From the NCBI RefSeq assembly GCF_020184175.1, contig NC_065532.1:47016287-47080286 (forward strand): a stretch of DNA of 64,000 nt. Direction: 5' to 3'. Position numbers and translations under genes: made by a program. This document shows positions 38,600 through 51,261 of the stretch, one piece after another. Positions within the stretch are counted from its first letter, which is position 1; each line of letters begins with the position of its first letter. Source of the DNA: Aphis gossypii. Lineage: Eukaryota; Arthropoda; Insecta; Hemiptera; Aphididae. The notes below the pieces were generated by a model. That model had not been told where the DNA came from. It worked only from the letters and a program-made list of their open reading frames with translations, and made no database searches.

Positions 38600-41500
38600 C
38601 TAATTGAACCAACAAAAATGTATTCGTTGGCACATAAACACAAAATAACGAGATATCGATGACATCCGGAATAATTTCGTACGGTGTATATAGTGAAAGT
38701 GCTCCCTTCGTGAGTGTTTATAATATATTATATGTATAACAAGAGTGTCGAGAAAAATCCAAAATATCATTCTGAATATCATAATAATTGCAAGCTATAA
38801 ATTCCGAGCCCATTATTTCAGTGTGAGATGACCACGCAAGACTTGTTGTTAACGACGACCATTGATGATTATTATAGATTAGCTGCAAACTAGCTTAGCT
38901 ATGCTCGTGTAATATGTCTAATATAAGTACGATGCACTGCACTGAATGCAGAATCATCGCAACGATTTTAATCTAAATTTGTTTTGCTCTGGCTTTATTG
39001 TCGTATGAGGTGGTCGCAAAAAATCCTCATAGAAAATAAATTTATATTTAAAAAATAAAACATCAGAAAACCGAACAAGCGACTTATAAGGAGCTTAAAT
39101 GATACCCACCCAAATGGTGCGATAGCCAACAGCCGAACAGTGAACGTATTATTATTATACGACCTTTATATTTTATATATAGTTTATAGGTAGGTACATA
39201 ACACAGATATTACAGCCTATATGGTTGTGCCAATTGAACGTGTGATAAACGATTGCTATTCGGTGTGATCAATACGTTGTATATAATGCATAAAAGTACA
39301 ATAAACACGCAATAGGTTAAAACAAAAAATTGTATTATCCCATTGTAATTATTGAAATTCTATACATAATACGTATATTAGATAATTATTATTATAGGGA
39401 AGAAGCCCTTTAGTATAAATCATACGATATTAGTATAGGTATTACCTTAAAATGTACTATATGTGTATACATTTTAACTGAATGCCACATCCATAATTCT
39501 CGCTGTTCCTAACTCAACTTGGGAAATCTAGATATTTCACTAAGACCAAAACCGGAGGACGACTTCAAAACGTTAATTTTTATAAAAAAAATTGATTTTC
39601 ATGGCATAATTAAAACAAAGAAAATGTATTTATTTGTGTGAAATATTTAAATTCAAGGTGTAACTATTCATTAATAACCATAATATACTAACTGATTAAA
39701 TTGTATTTGAGATCTATCAAAATAATAATATATAAATATATATAAATGTGTGTGTTTTTAATTTTAAATTTTAAATTTTCTAATCATTATCGTGATTAAT
39801 ATTAAATAATTCAATATTTTTAAGGTTTATTGATTTATAATATAAGTATATGATTATTAAATCGATCTGGTAAAAGAAAACTCGATTTTAAAACGGTTTG
39901 TAAAATAGACCTTATATCAACGAAAATCTCAATAAAAGCATTATAAAAAAAATACTATTTTATAAAGCAACCATAATTGTAACTATCAAAACTTATGTCA
40001 CTTCTAATGTTCATCGTGAAAACTTTTTTATATAATTAACAGACTATTATGTTTATATTTTGATAAAAACCTAAAAGTTCGCCCTTGATTCAAAAATAAA
40101 TATCAAAACAATAACTAGGTACCTATTGCACTTATGATCTCTTCAAATTAAAATAGGTAATAAAAATATTTTATATTAGTTAATCCATAAGTAACTATTT
40201 TATACTTCAAATCTAAATGATGTATGCATTCAATCGTACTTCCAAATAAAATTAAATAAAAAATAATATACTTTAAAAAGCTCCAGTGTTTATGAAAAAA
40301 ATGTTAACGATTATCGAAAAATTATTTATAAAATACTTATTGTAATTTATAAGATATATATTATTTTAATTATAATTTAATGAGAAAAAATTTGAAAAAA
40401 CTTTTTTTGAAACAGTATATACCTAAATACACCTATAAGTATAACAATAATGTGTTTTATATTATTTGTTATCAAAATAATATAATAATAAATATTTATG
40501 TGAATGGGTGCATTGTAAAAATAAATCCTTACCTTGATGTATGACGTGTGAAAAATTGTATAAAACGTATTGAATATGAAACTAATCACAGACTTAAGTA
40601 ACTCGTAATGGATACGAAAACACACTGACGCTGAATCGGTTGCACTGGACGTTTTAAAATGCTTTAGACCAACGAGCTGGACTTGATATACTTCCGATTT
40701 CACTGTATAGTTTCTTCCCATCCCTCTCTTATTTTTCTTTCTCTACGCGTCTCTCTCTTTCGCTCAATCACTTTTTCTCTCTCGCACACCATTCAGACTC
40801 TAAGAAACGACTTTATAGTTTTATTTTATATTTGTTTTACGTATATTACAGTGTTATACACACCCCCCCACGCATCGGTATTATTATACAGCACATACCA
40901 CGTGAATTCCCCAGTCAATTGTTTCAGCATTAGAATGTAATAGATAAACGATAATCTTATATTAAGGTGAAGCAATTTTTATTCTTAAAAAAATAATAAT
41001 AATAATAACAACAATAATAATTTATAGCTGTGGCGGGACATAAGATAGACGTATTTTAATTACTATATTTACAAACGTCTAATAAAAAATAGGTTCTCAT
41101 TTTATTTTTTATGTGCATATTGCGTTATATTATGGTAATAGTTTCCATACCCATTTAAATAAAAGTAAAATTGTTTTAATATATTTGCACCTTCCCAGTT
41201 TTCATAATGAATAGTTATTCGAATAAGGTATTATACTCGTAATATTTACTATTTAATATTTTAGTCATTTTATGAAAAACACTTCAAACCAAAGCGCAAT
41301 ATGTTCACAAAATTAATAATTAAATGTTATGCTACCTACAACCTACTTCATATAAATATTTTATAATCAATATATTATAATAATTAATTATAGCAATTAA
41401 GAAGCATCTATAATACTTGTGCATATAAAATAAAATGGAATTGTGTATATTATAACAATAATAATTATATTTGAATGACACAATAAATAAATAACACATA

Positions 41501-44500
41501 AAAAGTGTTATTTTAGTATAAACTTGTTCAACTATATATTATTGTTGTTATTTCAATTGATAATAATTAATAATATCGCACAGGAGATAATTACTAATTA
41601 ACCAAAACAATTGTAAATACTAATTTTGCAAACGCTAAACGTACATATACAAAAATATGATTTATAATATGCAATTGTTTGCGGTCATTTGCTTATTAAA
41701 TTTCAAATACCTAGCAACTATATGCCTTGCCATCTGTAGCCCATAAGCACAAAATATAAGCCAAAGCTCAAAAGTGTAAGAATAAAACATCTTATAAGCG
41801 TGAAAAAAATTAACTTTTTAACAATCCATAAACGAAAGTAAATTGTTTGTATCTTTCATTTAATTATTTGTAACTTAAAATAAAACTCTTACCCGATTTT
41901 CTTTAACTGTTTTGATAAAATAATGAATTTATGGGTGTGGATTATGGATTGTAAAATTGGATTTTCAACTTTTCAAGTGACAGTGGTGTTCTGGACAATT
42001 AAGTCCTTGGCTCGTCGAAGGTTACTCAGCATAGAGGTGTGGTGGATATTTGCTGCCATTTTCAATAAAATTATTTAACTATACCTATCGAAAATTCCAC
42101 TATATGTAAATTTAAACTGTACAATTTATAATGTAAATATTGTATAATATAGTAAAATTATCTTAAATGACTATTATAACCATCTTTGTAATTTTTTACG
42201 ATAAAACAATATGCAATAAAATTTAATTTTAACTGAATTGGAACACGATTGTTTTTTAATACATAAATAGGTATACACTATATTTGAAAACTAAAATGAA
42301 CGTTAAATTTTAAATTAAAACTTGTATAGTGCAACAAGTATAATTTTGTATTATATAATAAAATTCATTTTTACCTTTTTGTCCAATTATTAAAGTTCAA
42401 AACTGCAAATGAAACTTGTACTTTTGGGTTATCGAAAAAATTGACGATTTTCGTTATCGTCGATTTGGTCGAAGTGTCGAACTGCATTTATCACAATATT
42501 TTGTACGATTAAAATAATTATTACATTATTCAATACAATATAATATTAATCATTATTCGTTAGTCGTTACTTACCTACACAACACAGATAATAATTAAAG
42601 TAAAAATAATAGGTATAAATACTCTTGTGTTATGTACCAATATAATATATTATACTAAACGTTATAGTCGTTACGATTCATCGTGTCTACTGTCGAATAA
42701 AAGATAAAATCTACACACAGTTAACAGTTCGATTTGTACATTATACCAAATTTATGTACAGTTTTACGTTGCAATAAAACGTCGAAACTTGTATAAAGTC
42801 AATAAAATATATTTATTGGACCATTAGCGAATATGGTTATTTTTTTCGATGTTTAGTTAATCATTCAAGCGAATCGAGATTTGATAAGAGTATAATTTTC
42901 GCGCGTAATACAAAATATATAGGTACATAATTAGTGATCGTACCCGGAGGAAATAATTGCAGTGTTATAGTCCACAGACAAAATTTCGGATTAAAATATT
43001 CGATAAGCAATGATTTGAAACATTTCTTATGTAAACTAATTATTATTATTACCGCACTCGATATGTACATTTTCAACTTCCTTCTGATTTGCTTCTGATT
43101 GTCAAACGTTGAATAGAAAAACGCTCAAATATCGGTCACGAAGCTTGCTATAACAAAGGCAAGCGGACAAAACGAACCTATATACATAATATAAACATGT
43201 ACAATAATATTATGCGGAATTGTCGTGTACGTGTACTCGTATGTAATAAAATATAGAACGTTTACAGTAAACAAATAAAAAAATATATATATATTAATCA
43301 TACATCATTATCTATTTGTCGACTTGTCTATATATTATTCTACATGCAGACATACGTATAATAATAGATGTATATATAATATTATATATTACCTATTGGT
43401 TTAGAAAGACCCCTGAAGGAAGTTTGACTCTTTAGTTATTTATACATTCCAACTCAAAAACATAACATCCAATGATATCTTATACGTGTAAGTACCTGTA
43501 AAATATGTTACAAACATTTTATAAAAAATATATATATATTTTTTTTTTTTAATTAAAAACTCAACCACCTTTTAAATCGATGATTATAAATAAAAGCTAT
43601 AAGCATATCTAAATTTTTAATTAATAATATTTATTAAGATTAGATTTTATAAATATTTCATAACGATAATAGGATAAATTATGATATAAATATATAGGTA
43701 ATATTTAAAACTAAAGTTAGGTAAGGCCATTAATGATTTTACAATTATATATATTATTTTTAAGTAATCCTATTGCATTCTTAGATAGAAATCCGTTTCA
43801 TTATGTCTAAACTTAATCAAAATACCAACTTTGTATATTTTCCAATTTTTATTTCTAAGTGAAAATATTGATATTTTTCTATTTTAAGCACATATTTAAC
43901 GGATTTAAGTACAATATTTAAAAAAAAATGTAATTTTACATTTTATTAACTTATTTAAGGTCTAAATTTATCAGCAAATATAACTCAACTTTAATCATAC
44001 GGACAATTTCATTAAAAATAATATCAATAGTTAGTAATATAAAAGATAGAACTAATAAATTTTTTTCTATTATTCTATATATTGTGTATATTTCGTGGTT
44101 TCTATCCATATTTCTATATATTTTAATGCATAAGCATCCTAACCCTATTTACAATACTTAATGTACACGAGGTAAGTTAGGTTTCGTAATATGACTTGAT
44201 TAATATAAGTATATGTATTAGAGTTTAGACGAAGGTACCTATTGACTAAGTAAAAATACAAGCCAATCTTCAATTTACAAAAAATTTTTCCGTAACCATC
44301 TTCTAAATTTATAATTCATCAAAACAATTGCATATGTCATACAAATGAAAATATTTAGAATTAAAGTAAAAGTAAATAATGTTATTATCACGGTTATCTA
44401 CTAGTACTAGAGTAGATAACCGTAGTTATTACGATAATTATTTAATCATATTTTATAACATATATGAGGTAAAATTATATACATAAGAGAATACGTACGT

Positions 44501-45603
44501 ATATAATACTCTATATACTGACTACTGAGTAATGTAAGCGATGAGATAGATTTTAAGAAAATTCATAATTTTTATTACGAAGATTTAAAAAAAAAAACGT
44601 GTGCCATAACAGCTTGAGATCATACTTAATACACTTAATGAATTTGATATAAATGTGGTAATTACAACTAATTAATTATGTATGTCTACGATAACTCGAC
44701 AAATAACATTGTTTCCAGTTATTTTACTCATAGTTTTTTTCACATACATGCATCATCAGTGAAACTGTGAAAGTCGTCCGAAGTAAAAAATAATATATTT
44801 TTAATTTTTAATCTTATATTTTTTCTACGTTATAAATTATATTTTATTATACATTTATATTATATGATGTCCGCGGTAAAAGTATTGTTTGTAAGAGGTT
44901 TTATAATCTTTTTTTCTACCAACAAATTAGGTACCTACCTACCTACTAAAAATCACACTTTTTCAGATTTCATTACCTATTGCAATAGTCGTAAATTAAC
45001 CGACTCGTTCAGTCAATAGTCTTAATAACCGTTAACCGGTTGTTGGATAGAAATAGAGGATTTTCATCATTTAGACCAGTTTGCGCGTAACGGCTCATTC
45101 GCGAAATTTAATTATCTCAAAATGCGACGCAAGTGTTTAACGGATACAAAACGCACCGTATAAGTATAATATTATATAGATACGATGCGTATGTTTAAAC
45201 AATATTATTTAGACGCATGGCCAAAGGGAATCGGGAAGAAACTTTCTTCGACATTCGTACCTATATAATAATAATAATATATGTTTCTATTTATTTATAA
45301 TATTATATACCTCTACACGTAAATACGTAATATTATAATACGCATTATTATGTTATACAGGCACTACAGAAGTACATATTAAATACGTACTGCAGCCTAC
45401 TAAACTATTATAGTTATTAGATATATCTCTATCAGCATTTTGCGTTTGTTTAATTTATTCGCATATAGATGCAAATAAGTAATAACAAATAGGTAATGCA
45501 GAAATAATAAGAATAGGTGTTTATTATGTATTATTGTTATACATTTTTCGTTACCTATATTATAATAATAACGTAGACGGTTTCGGTTAAAACTTTAACG
45601 GTA

Positions 45604-45655
45604 TAATAATAATGATAATGATAATGTTGAAGATAATGATAATAATAAAAATAAT
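45604..45655. repeat. AAT/GAT compound microsatellite
   Basis: Repeating AATAATGATAATGATAATG-type trinucleotides with interruptions. Confidence 0.85.
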
Positions 45656-48371
45656 ATACGCACACGCGCGTGCAATTTCGAAAATCGTCGAAGACTTTTT
45701 CCCGACTGCCTTATATATGTTGATTTAAATAAAACGATAATGTTAATCGCAAACGTAATCGCGTAGAGCGTTTCTCTAAACTATTCAACGGACTTGTGCG
45801 CAAATATGAGATGTGCCTACCTATATACACCTAACTATAATCTGCTAATCTCTCGTAGTCGTATACGCATAATTTTATGGACATAATATATGTATATCGT
45901 GTATTGTGTACAACGTGATAATTCACAATTGACTGACCACACCAAATATGTGCTTATGAAAAAAAAACATGCACCTATTGCACCTACATACGTAAAACAT
46001 AGATTGAAATATTTTCTTGTGCTACTTATCAACTGGCTATTACATTTTTATAAAAAATCTAAATTTTTTATTTTCAAACAGAGGGTAAACTAGATACCTA
46101 ATAGATGCGTATTTTTTTAAATTCATTATAACATTATTCAACACCAACTCGTTAGAAAATACGTTAAGAAAAATAATCTATTTCTAATTATCAATTTAAC
46201 CTTAATTCATAATATTATACCAATTAATCCTTAAAAAGTTAAATTGATAAAAAATTAGTTTTAAAATAATAGTATAGGTAGGTATGTAACTAGATGATGG
46301 GCTCAAATGTTTTCCATACAATACAATAAACACATAATATAGCTTAACTATTATTATTAGTTAATTTTATTGTCATGCTTTACCTATTATATAATTAATG
46401 ACATTACCGGAAAATAGTATAATATGTACATACATTACGAGTTTTGACGCGTAAGTCCAAAGATAGCGTTATAATAATTACAACAAAATATACTGCTATA
46501 GTGCCATGTGCCAGTATAATTATGTATTGGTTTGGTATATATGTATACGTGTGTTTTTCTTTTTATATAATTCACGTTCACTCTCGTCCAAGTAGAACGA
46601 AATGATGGAATGTATCCAAATTATTACGGGACACGTACATAATAGATGACCAACTGATGTATCTAGCGTGCAAAATAAATATGTTGTTATTATACAAACT
46701 TAAGGATCCTGCTACTGTATTCACCTAACTATATTGCTCTATTACTATATACGATAAACCCCTCTACCTCCGATATTAGATATACCTATAGACTATATTA
46801 TACTATTACTCAGTAAAAGAATTCGTTTTATCCATTTTTTGTCTGCAGACGACAGTGAATACAATATTGAGACTTTTCTCCAATAACGTTAATAATAAAA
46901 ACAAACTATCTACATAGTACAATATACTAGCATATACAAGCATACACAGCATATTATGGTATTGTAAAAGGCTATAAATTAACACACCACGGTACATTGT
47001 ATGTATCAAAAACCGTGATAAGTAATAACTAATAACAAATGTGTTGGTAAATGGTAATAATAAATTAACATATTTGACAACACTTTTCTCTTTTTTTTTA
47101 CTAATGCTCGGAGAATTTGAGAAATTCAAAAAACCACTTTTTGACATCTCTATTTTGGAGTACCTACTTTCCTTCATAAAAATTGTTCACAAAAACTTAA
47201 TTTAAAAATTAACATCGTTAAGTAATCTAATACGAAGAAAAGATTCTTCGTTCAAAATCCATAAAATATAGGTAAATGTATATTCTACAAGCAATAAGCA
47301 TGTATGTAATATTAATGATACCTATACAGTTATACTCATAATAATATGTTATAACATTTTAATGTTATTCCCATGTTATATAACATGATCATAACACTCT
47401 ATTCTTTGAAAATGTAAAAATTCGGATTCATTAATAGTATCTTAGTATGTTTACAATTCACGAGTAATAATTATTATGTCCTAAATTATATTTAGTGTAA
47501 TCAGACGTACGTAAGCTTTAACAACCTTATTGAACTATAGGTACACATATCACATATATATACATAATATATATATATATAGATTATGTATTAATAAATT
47601 ACATTTTTAAAATTTTTTTTTAATTATATCTACTCACATATTGCGGTGGTGGCGTAGCATACACAACGAATAATCGAGTCGGCCGTCAATGAGCTTTTTT
47701 ATGGATGTTTTTGGTAATGGCTAATGGATAATAAAATATATTTTATAAACTTGCACGAACAACACAACTTTTATCCATTGATTAGTAATTTTTTTGATAT
47801 TTTTGAAAAACTCACTTAAATATTGAGGAACTTTGATGGGAGGAAGGGCAGTTGACTTTATTTACCAATTTTCAAAAACACCTTGTTAGATATTAGAGCT
47901 GTTTTGCTTATTTTTGATAAACACATCACTTACCTATGACTATATAATATATTAACACAACAATTTAAAAAAAAATCAGGCTTTTTTATGTTATTGATTC
48001 AATATATATAATATATAAAAATAATAAAAAACTAAAATATTCAAAAATATTAATATATTATACCTAGGAACTTCCAGATATTTACTTTTAAGTATAAATA
48101 TTTCCTATTATTACAAAATAGTAATATTTTTTATTTTTATAATTACAGAACAATAATAGTTATTTATTTATGTTTTGTATACGTTAACGTTAATTTATAT
48201 GTAGGTATCTATTGAATTTCAAAATATAATTTTTGGACTCTTTTAACCTAATATTTTACCCTAGACGTAACAATCAATTTCCATTATTTTATAAAATATT
48301 TAGTTTATTCAATTTTCGCAAAGTATTTTATACATTCACTTTAACATTTAATCTATAATTTTTAAAATGTT

Positions 48372-48476
48372 TTAAAATAATATTATAATTATAATATATA
48401 ATATATATATATATATATTATATTATTATATATTATAATATATTATAATTATATTATTATTATAATATTATTTTAA
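48372..48476. repeat. Long AT palindrome
   Basis: This 105-bp stretch is almost entirely A and T. It starts TTAAAATAATATTATAATTA and ends with its near reverse complement (...TATAATATTATTTTAA), with (TA)n in the middle. It is capable of cruciform extrusion and is a likely site of instability. Confidence 0.9.
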
Positions 48477-49068
48477 TTATATACATTTTTCTAATATTCC
48501 GATTTATAAATTCTTTATTTAAAAAAGATTTAAAGTTTTCAATTTGGGTTAAGAATATATAGTTTGAATGAGTTACGCATCACATTTTAAACTAAGCGAA
48601 TATAAATGTATTTATTTGTATTTAATGGCTAGTTTTAGATTTTGACCTTAACTAGTTTTTAATAAATTACAACTTACTTAAAAGTATTTATTTTTATGAT
48701 TAAAAAATATTTTCGCTTTTAAATATAAGCTTATACCTAATATACCAATTATAAAGTAATGCACAAAAACTTACATAATAATTCCAAATAGATAGAAAAT
48801 TTGATAAATATTTGAAGCTATTGAGTCAATGTGTTTTAAAGGCTAAGGCTACTCAAAATGTAATAAAAATAAATTAGCTATAGAAATTTATTAAGCTTTT
48901 TTTGATCGCTTAAAAATAAAATATTAATATAACAATTTAATTTTAAATGTAATTTCTTACCTTTTATAAGCAAAACTATTACCATATACTAAATGTTATT
49001 GAAAAAATATATATTACTTATTTGCTAAAATATACTATTATTATTATTAAAATTATTACAATACTCAA

Positions 49069-49267
49069 CAGTAGCGTACGCAGAATTCGTTTGTTGAGTA
49101 TTACTCAATATTCATGTATGTAGACATTTATAAGCTATTTAAAATAATAATTAATTAATAATAATTTCTGTCTTTAAATCCACTGCAATTCATCTAAATA
49201 TATTACTAATTATAAGTTATAACATACCTATATCCCCTCCCATTGAAAATTCCTGAGAATGCCACTG
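49069..49267. mobile_element. MITE-like element with CAGTRGCG-type ends
   Basis: The left end reads CAGTAGCGTACGCAGAATT. The right end in reverse complement reads CAGTGGCATTCTCAGGAATT. They align with a few changes and one gap over about 19 bp. The 199-bp interior is AT-rich and noncoding. Similar CAGTGGCG-type termini are common in non-autonomous insect hAT-like elements (established knowledge). No convincing 8-bp target duplication is visible, so the copy is old. Confidence 0.55.
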
Positions 49268-51210
49268 TAAATTTTAAATAAAAATAAAATCCTCACTGAA
49301 GTGTTATTAATTTATATTAAATACGTAAGTGTTTAAAACAACTTTGTAAAAATAATTTCAAAAAGTATTTTATACTTTCACTGTAAAATACCTAAAATTA
49401 GTGTTCCGTTAGCCGTTAGGTAAATATTATAATAATTATATCACGAACCTCTGGTGCCTTTAGATGTTGTGAAAACGTGAACACTAAATACATATTTTTA
49501 AATTTATTCGGGTAATACACCTAAATAAGTCTTTAACAAAAATATTGGACTATAGTAGTCTTATTAGTATAACTATTAAACAAAAACGTAAAAATTGTAT
49601 GTATCTATCTTAAACTATTATTTATTATATATTACATTATTACCTATATGGCTGTATGGGCTATGGTGATATCAGTGCCACAGTGGAGAAAACCAAGGGA
49701 TACTAGGGAGTATTTTCGGCGTTGTAAATGATAAGCTATGTTAAAAAAACTTTTAACACTCCTCGTAAGTCGTATTTATGCAAAAGAATATTTAGTAAGT
49801 ATGTGTTTTAGATATTTATCTAAAAAATATGTTATATATGGTTTTATTTCATATACTTGATAGTATATTGTTATTAAGATTGGTTACTACATGGGTGAGT
49901 GTAGTAACTCCTCTCCTCCTAAAGTTATATTTAAATATAAAATTATAACGCCCCAAAGAAAAATCCTGATTACGCGCCTGTGTATAACACTATAATATTA
50001 ATATTACCTGTATTATTATATCTAGTCGTGCTGCAGTACTGCACAATTTCCGAACCACCTATATATTATGTAGATACATGCTAAAGAACAAATCTTTATT
50101 TTTATCTACAAGGTTAGGTTAATTGATACGAAAGTTGAAATTTGTTGTAACACTTTAACCTATGTAATATGTATCAAATACAATATGTATATATACTTAA
50201 TGAAAAAACTTGTATCATAGGTAAAACTTCAACGCCTCGTTAAATTAGTTACCTATAGCAGACAGACAGCCGTTGGATTAATTTTCTATTAATTTAAAAC
50301 ATGGTACCGTTACCCCGGTATCAGATCGCACTGGACTCTGTTTTCAAAATTTTTTTGTATCACACACGAAACGACTTTGAGTAAGTACTCTGAAATGTAC
50401 CTGTTAATTGCTAGCAGTATCCTATCAATGTACAAAGGATCATTATTCATCATAAGGAGTTCTCAAAACGACATATATTTCAGGTAGGTACTTTATGAAC
50501 ACGTGAAGTATACTGGTACGGAGTAAAAGCTCCTCCTCTTGCACCAATGCTAATCCGGACCTAAGTCAAAATCGGCATGCTTCCACCCAATCGTTCTGAT
50601 CAGAGGGCACCACGTCTACTGAGTGCGGGTCCGAAATTGTAAGTCCTCCCGATTAATAATAATAATAATTGTTGATAATTTTAACGGCCAATGAGAAGCC
50701 GAGAAACTGAGCGATTGACGGGATTCGTCGAGAGAGATATGCGTCACTAAAAAACAATAATGTTATCTTACCGTGTTACATAAGCATTGTTCTGTGATAT
50801 AAGCAACAAAAAACAACATAATATTATGATTTATGGTACGATCGGAAAGATTCTGATTTGAGTCTACGCAGCAGCTATTAACTTGCTTTATTGTTCGTTA
50901 CTCGTATTATCATAGTATAATTATTTTGTACTCAACGCTACATCACGCACGAAAGAATCTGACTGTTAAAAAGTCCGATTTTATCTTGTTGTATACGTCA
51001 TAATAGGACACACCTTACATACCTTCCTTTTTTTTATCACGGTATGAGCCTCAGATAAAGTATACATATATATATATTGGGTTTTAGTGATAACAACGGT
51101 CAACGGTAAACAAGAACGAGATAAAAATGGACAGCAACAGCTGCTACAGTTGCAATCTGCCATCGCATTCAAATTTAAGTGTAATTACTTAAATAAGGAA
51201 GTATAATCAC
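49268..51210. other. Intergenic sequence upstream of DONSON
   Basis: No gene is supported. It includes a repeat terminus at 49949-49982 that matches the one at 18128-18175. The remaining sequence is spacer, and the last few hundred bases presumably include the DONSON promoter. A 63-codon frame at 50981-51172 minus looks like chance. Confidence 0.5.
49949..49982 (-). mobile_element. Transposon terminus, second copy
   Basis: The minus strand reads CAGGCGCGTAATCAGGATTT then TTCTTTGGGGCG, closely matching 18128-18175 in the same orientation. The element body, which would extend to lower coordinates, cannot be delimited. Confidence 0.5.
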
Positions 51211-51218
51211 GTTGGCGC
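51211..51218 (+). promoter_or_regulatory. Candidate E2F site of DONSON
   Basis: GTTGGCGC matches the E2F consensus TTTSSCGC at 7 of 8 positions and lies 44-51 bp before the start codon. E2F control would suit an S-phase gene, and Drosophila humpty dumpty is reported to respond to E2F1/Dp. The site is short and could occur by chance. Confidence 0.35.
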
Positions 51219-51261
51219 AGTATTCTAGCGAAATTATTATTCGTCTGAAGCTTCTTATTAA

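Larger units (their letters stand above)
35922..49068. other. Long intergenic region without supported genes
   Basis: About 13 kb with no recognisable gene. The stretch nearest the cuticular gene (35.9-37.7 kb) is CpG-richer and probably includes its upstream regulatory sequence. A plus-strand TATATAAG is at about 36507. Other contents are a CT-rich (GAGA-type) tract at about 40722-40792, TTA/TTG-type microsatellites near 38575-38600, 40990-41010 and 45604-45655, and a hairpin at 44390-44423. The rest is AT-rich spacer. The longest frame, 123 codons at 46806-47177 minus, is discussed under rejected items. Confidence 0.5.

Noticed and set aside
40377..40721. 114-codon minus frame
   Set aside because: It is low complexity (Ile/Tyr/Phe-rich), as expected from AT-rich noncoding DNA, and has no domain.
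46806..47177. 123-codon minus-strand ATG frame with hydrophobic stretches, the longest unexplained frame in the spacer
   Set aside because: I recognise no family, see no splice partner, and the composition matches the AT-rich background. A frame of this size can arise by chance in 64 kb. A chemoreceptor fragment was considered, but no family signature is present.
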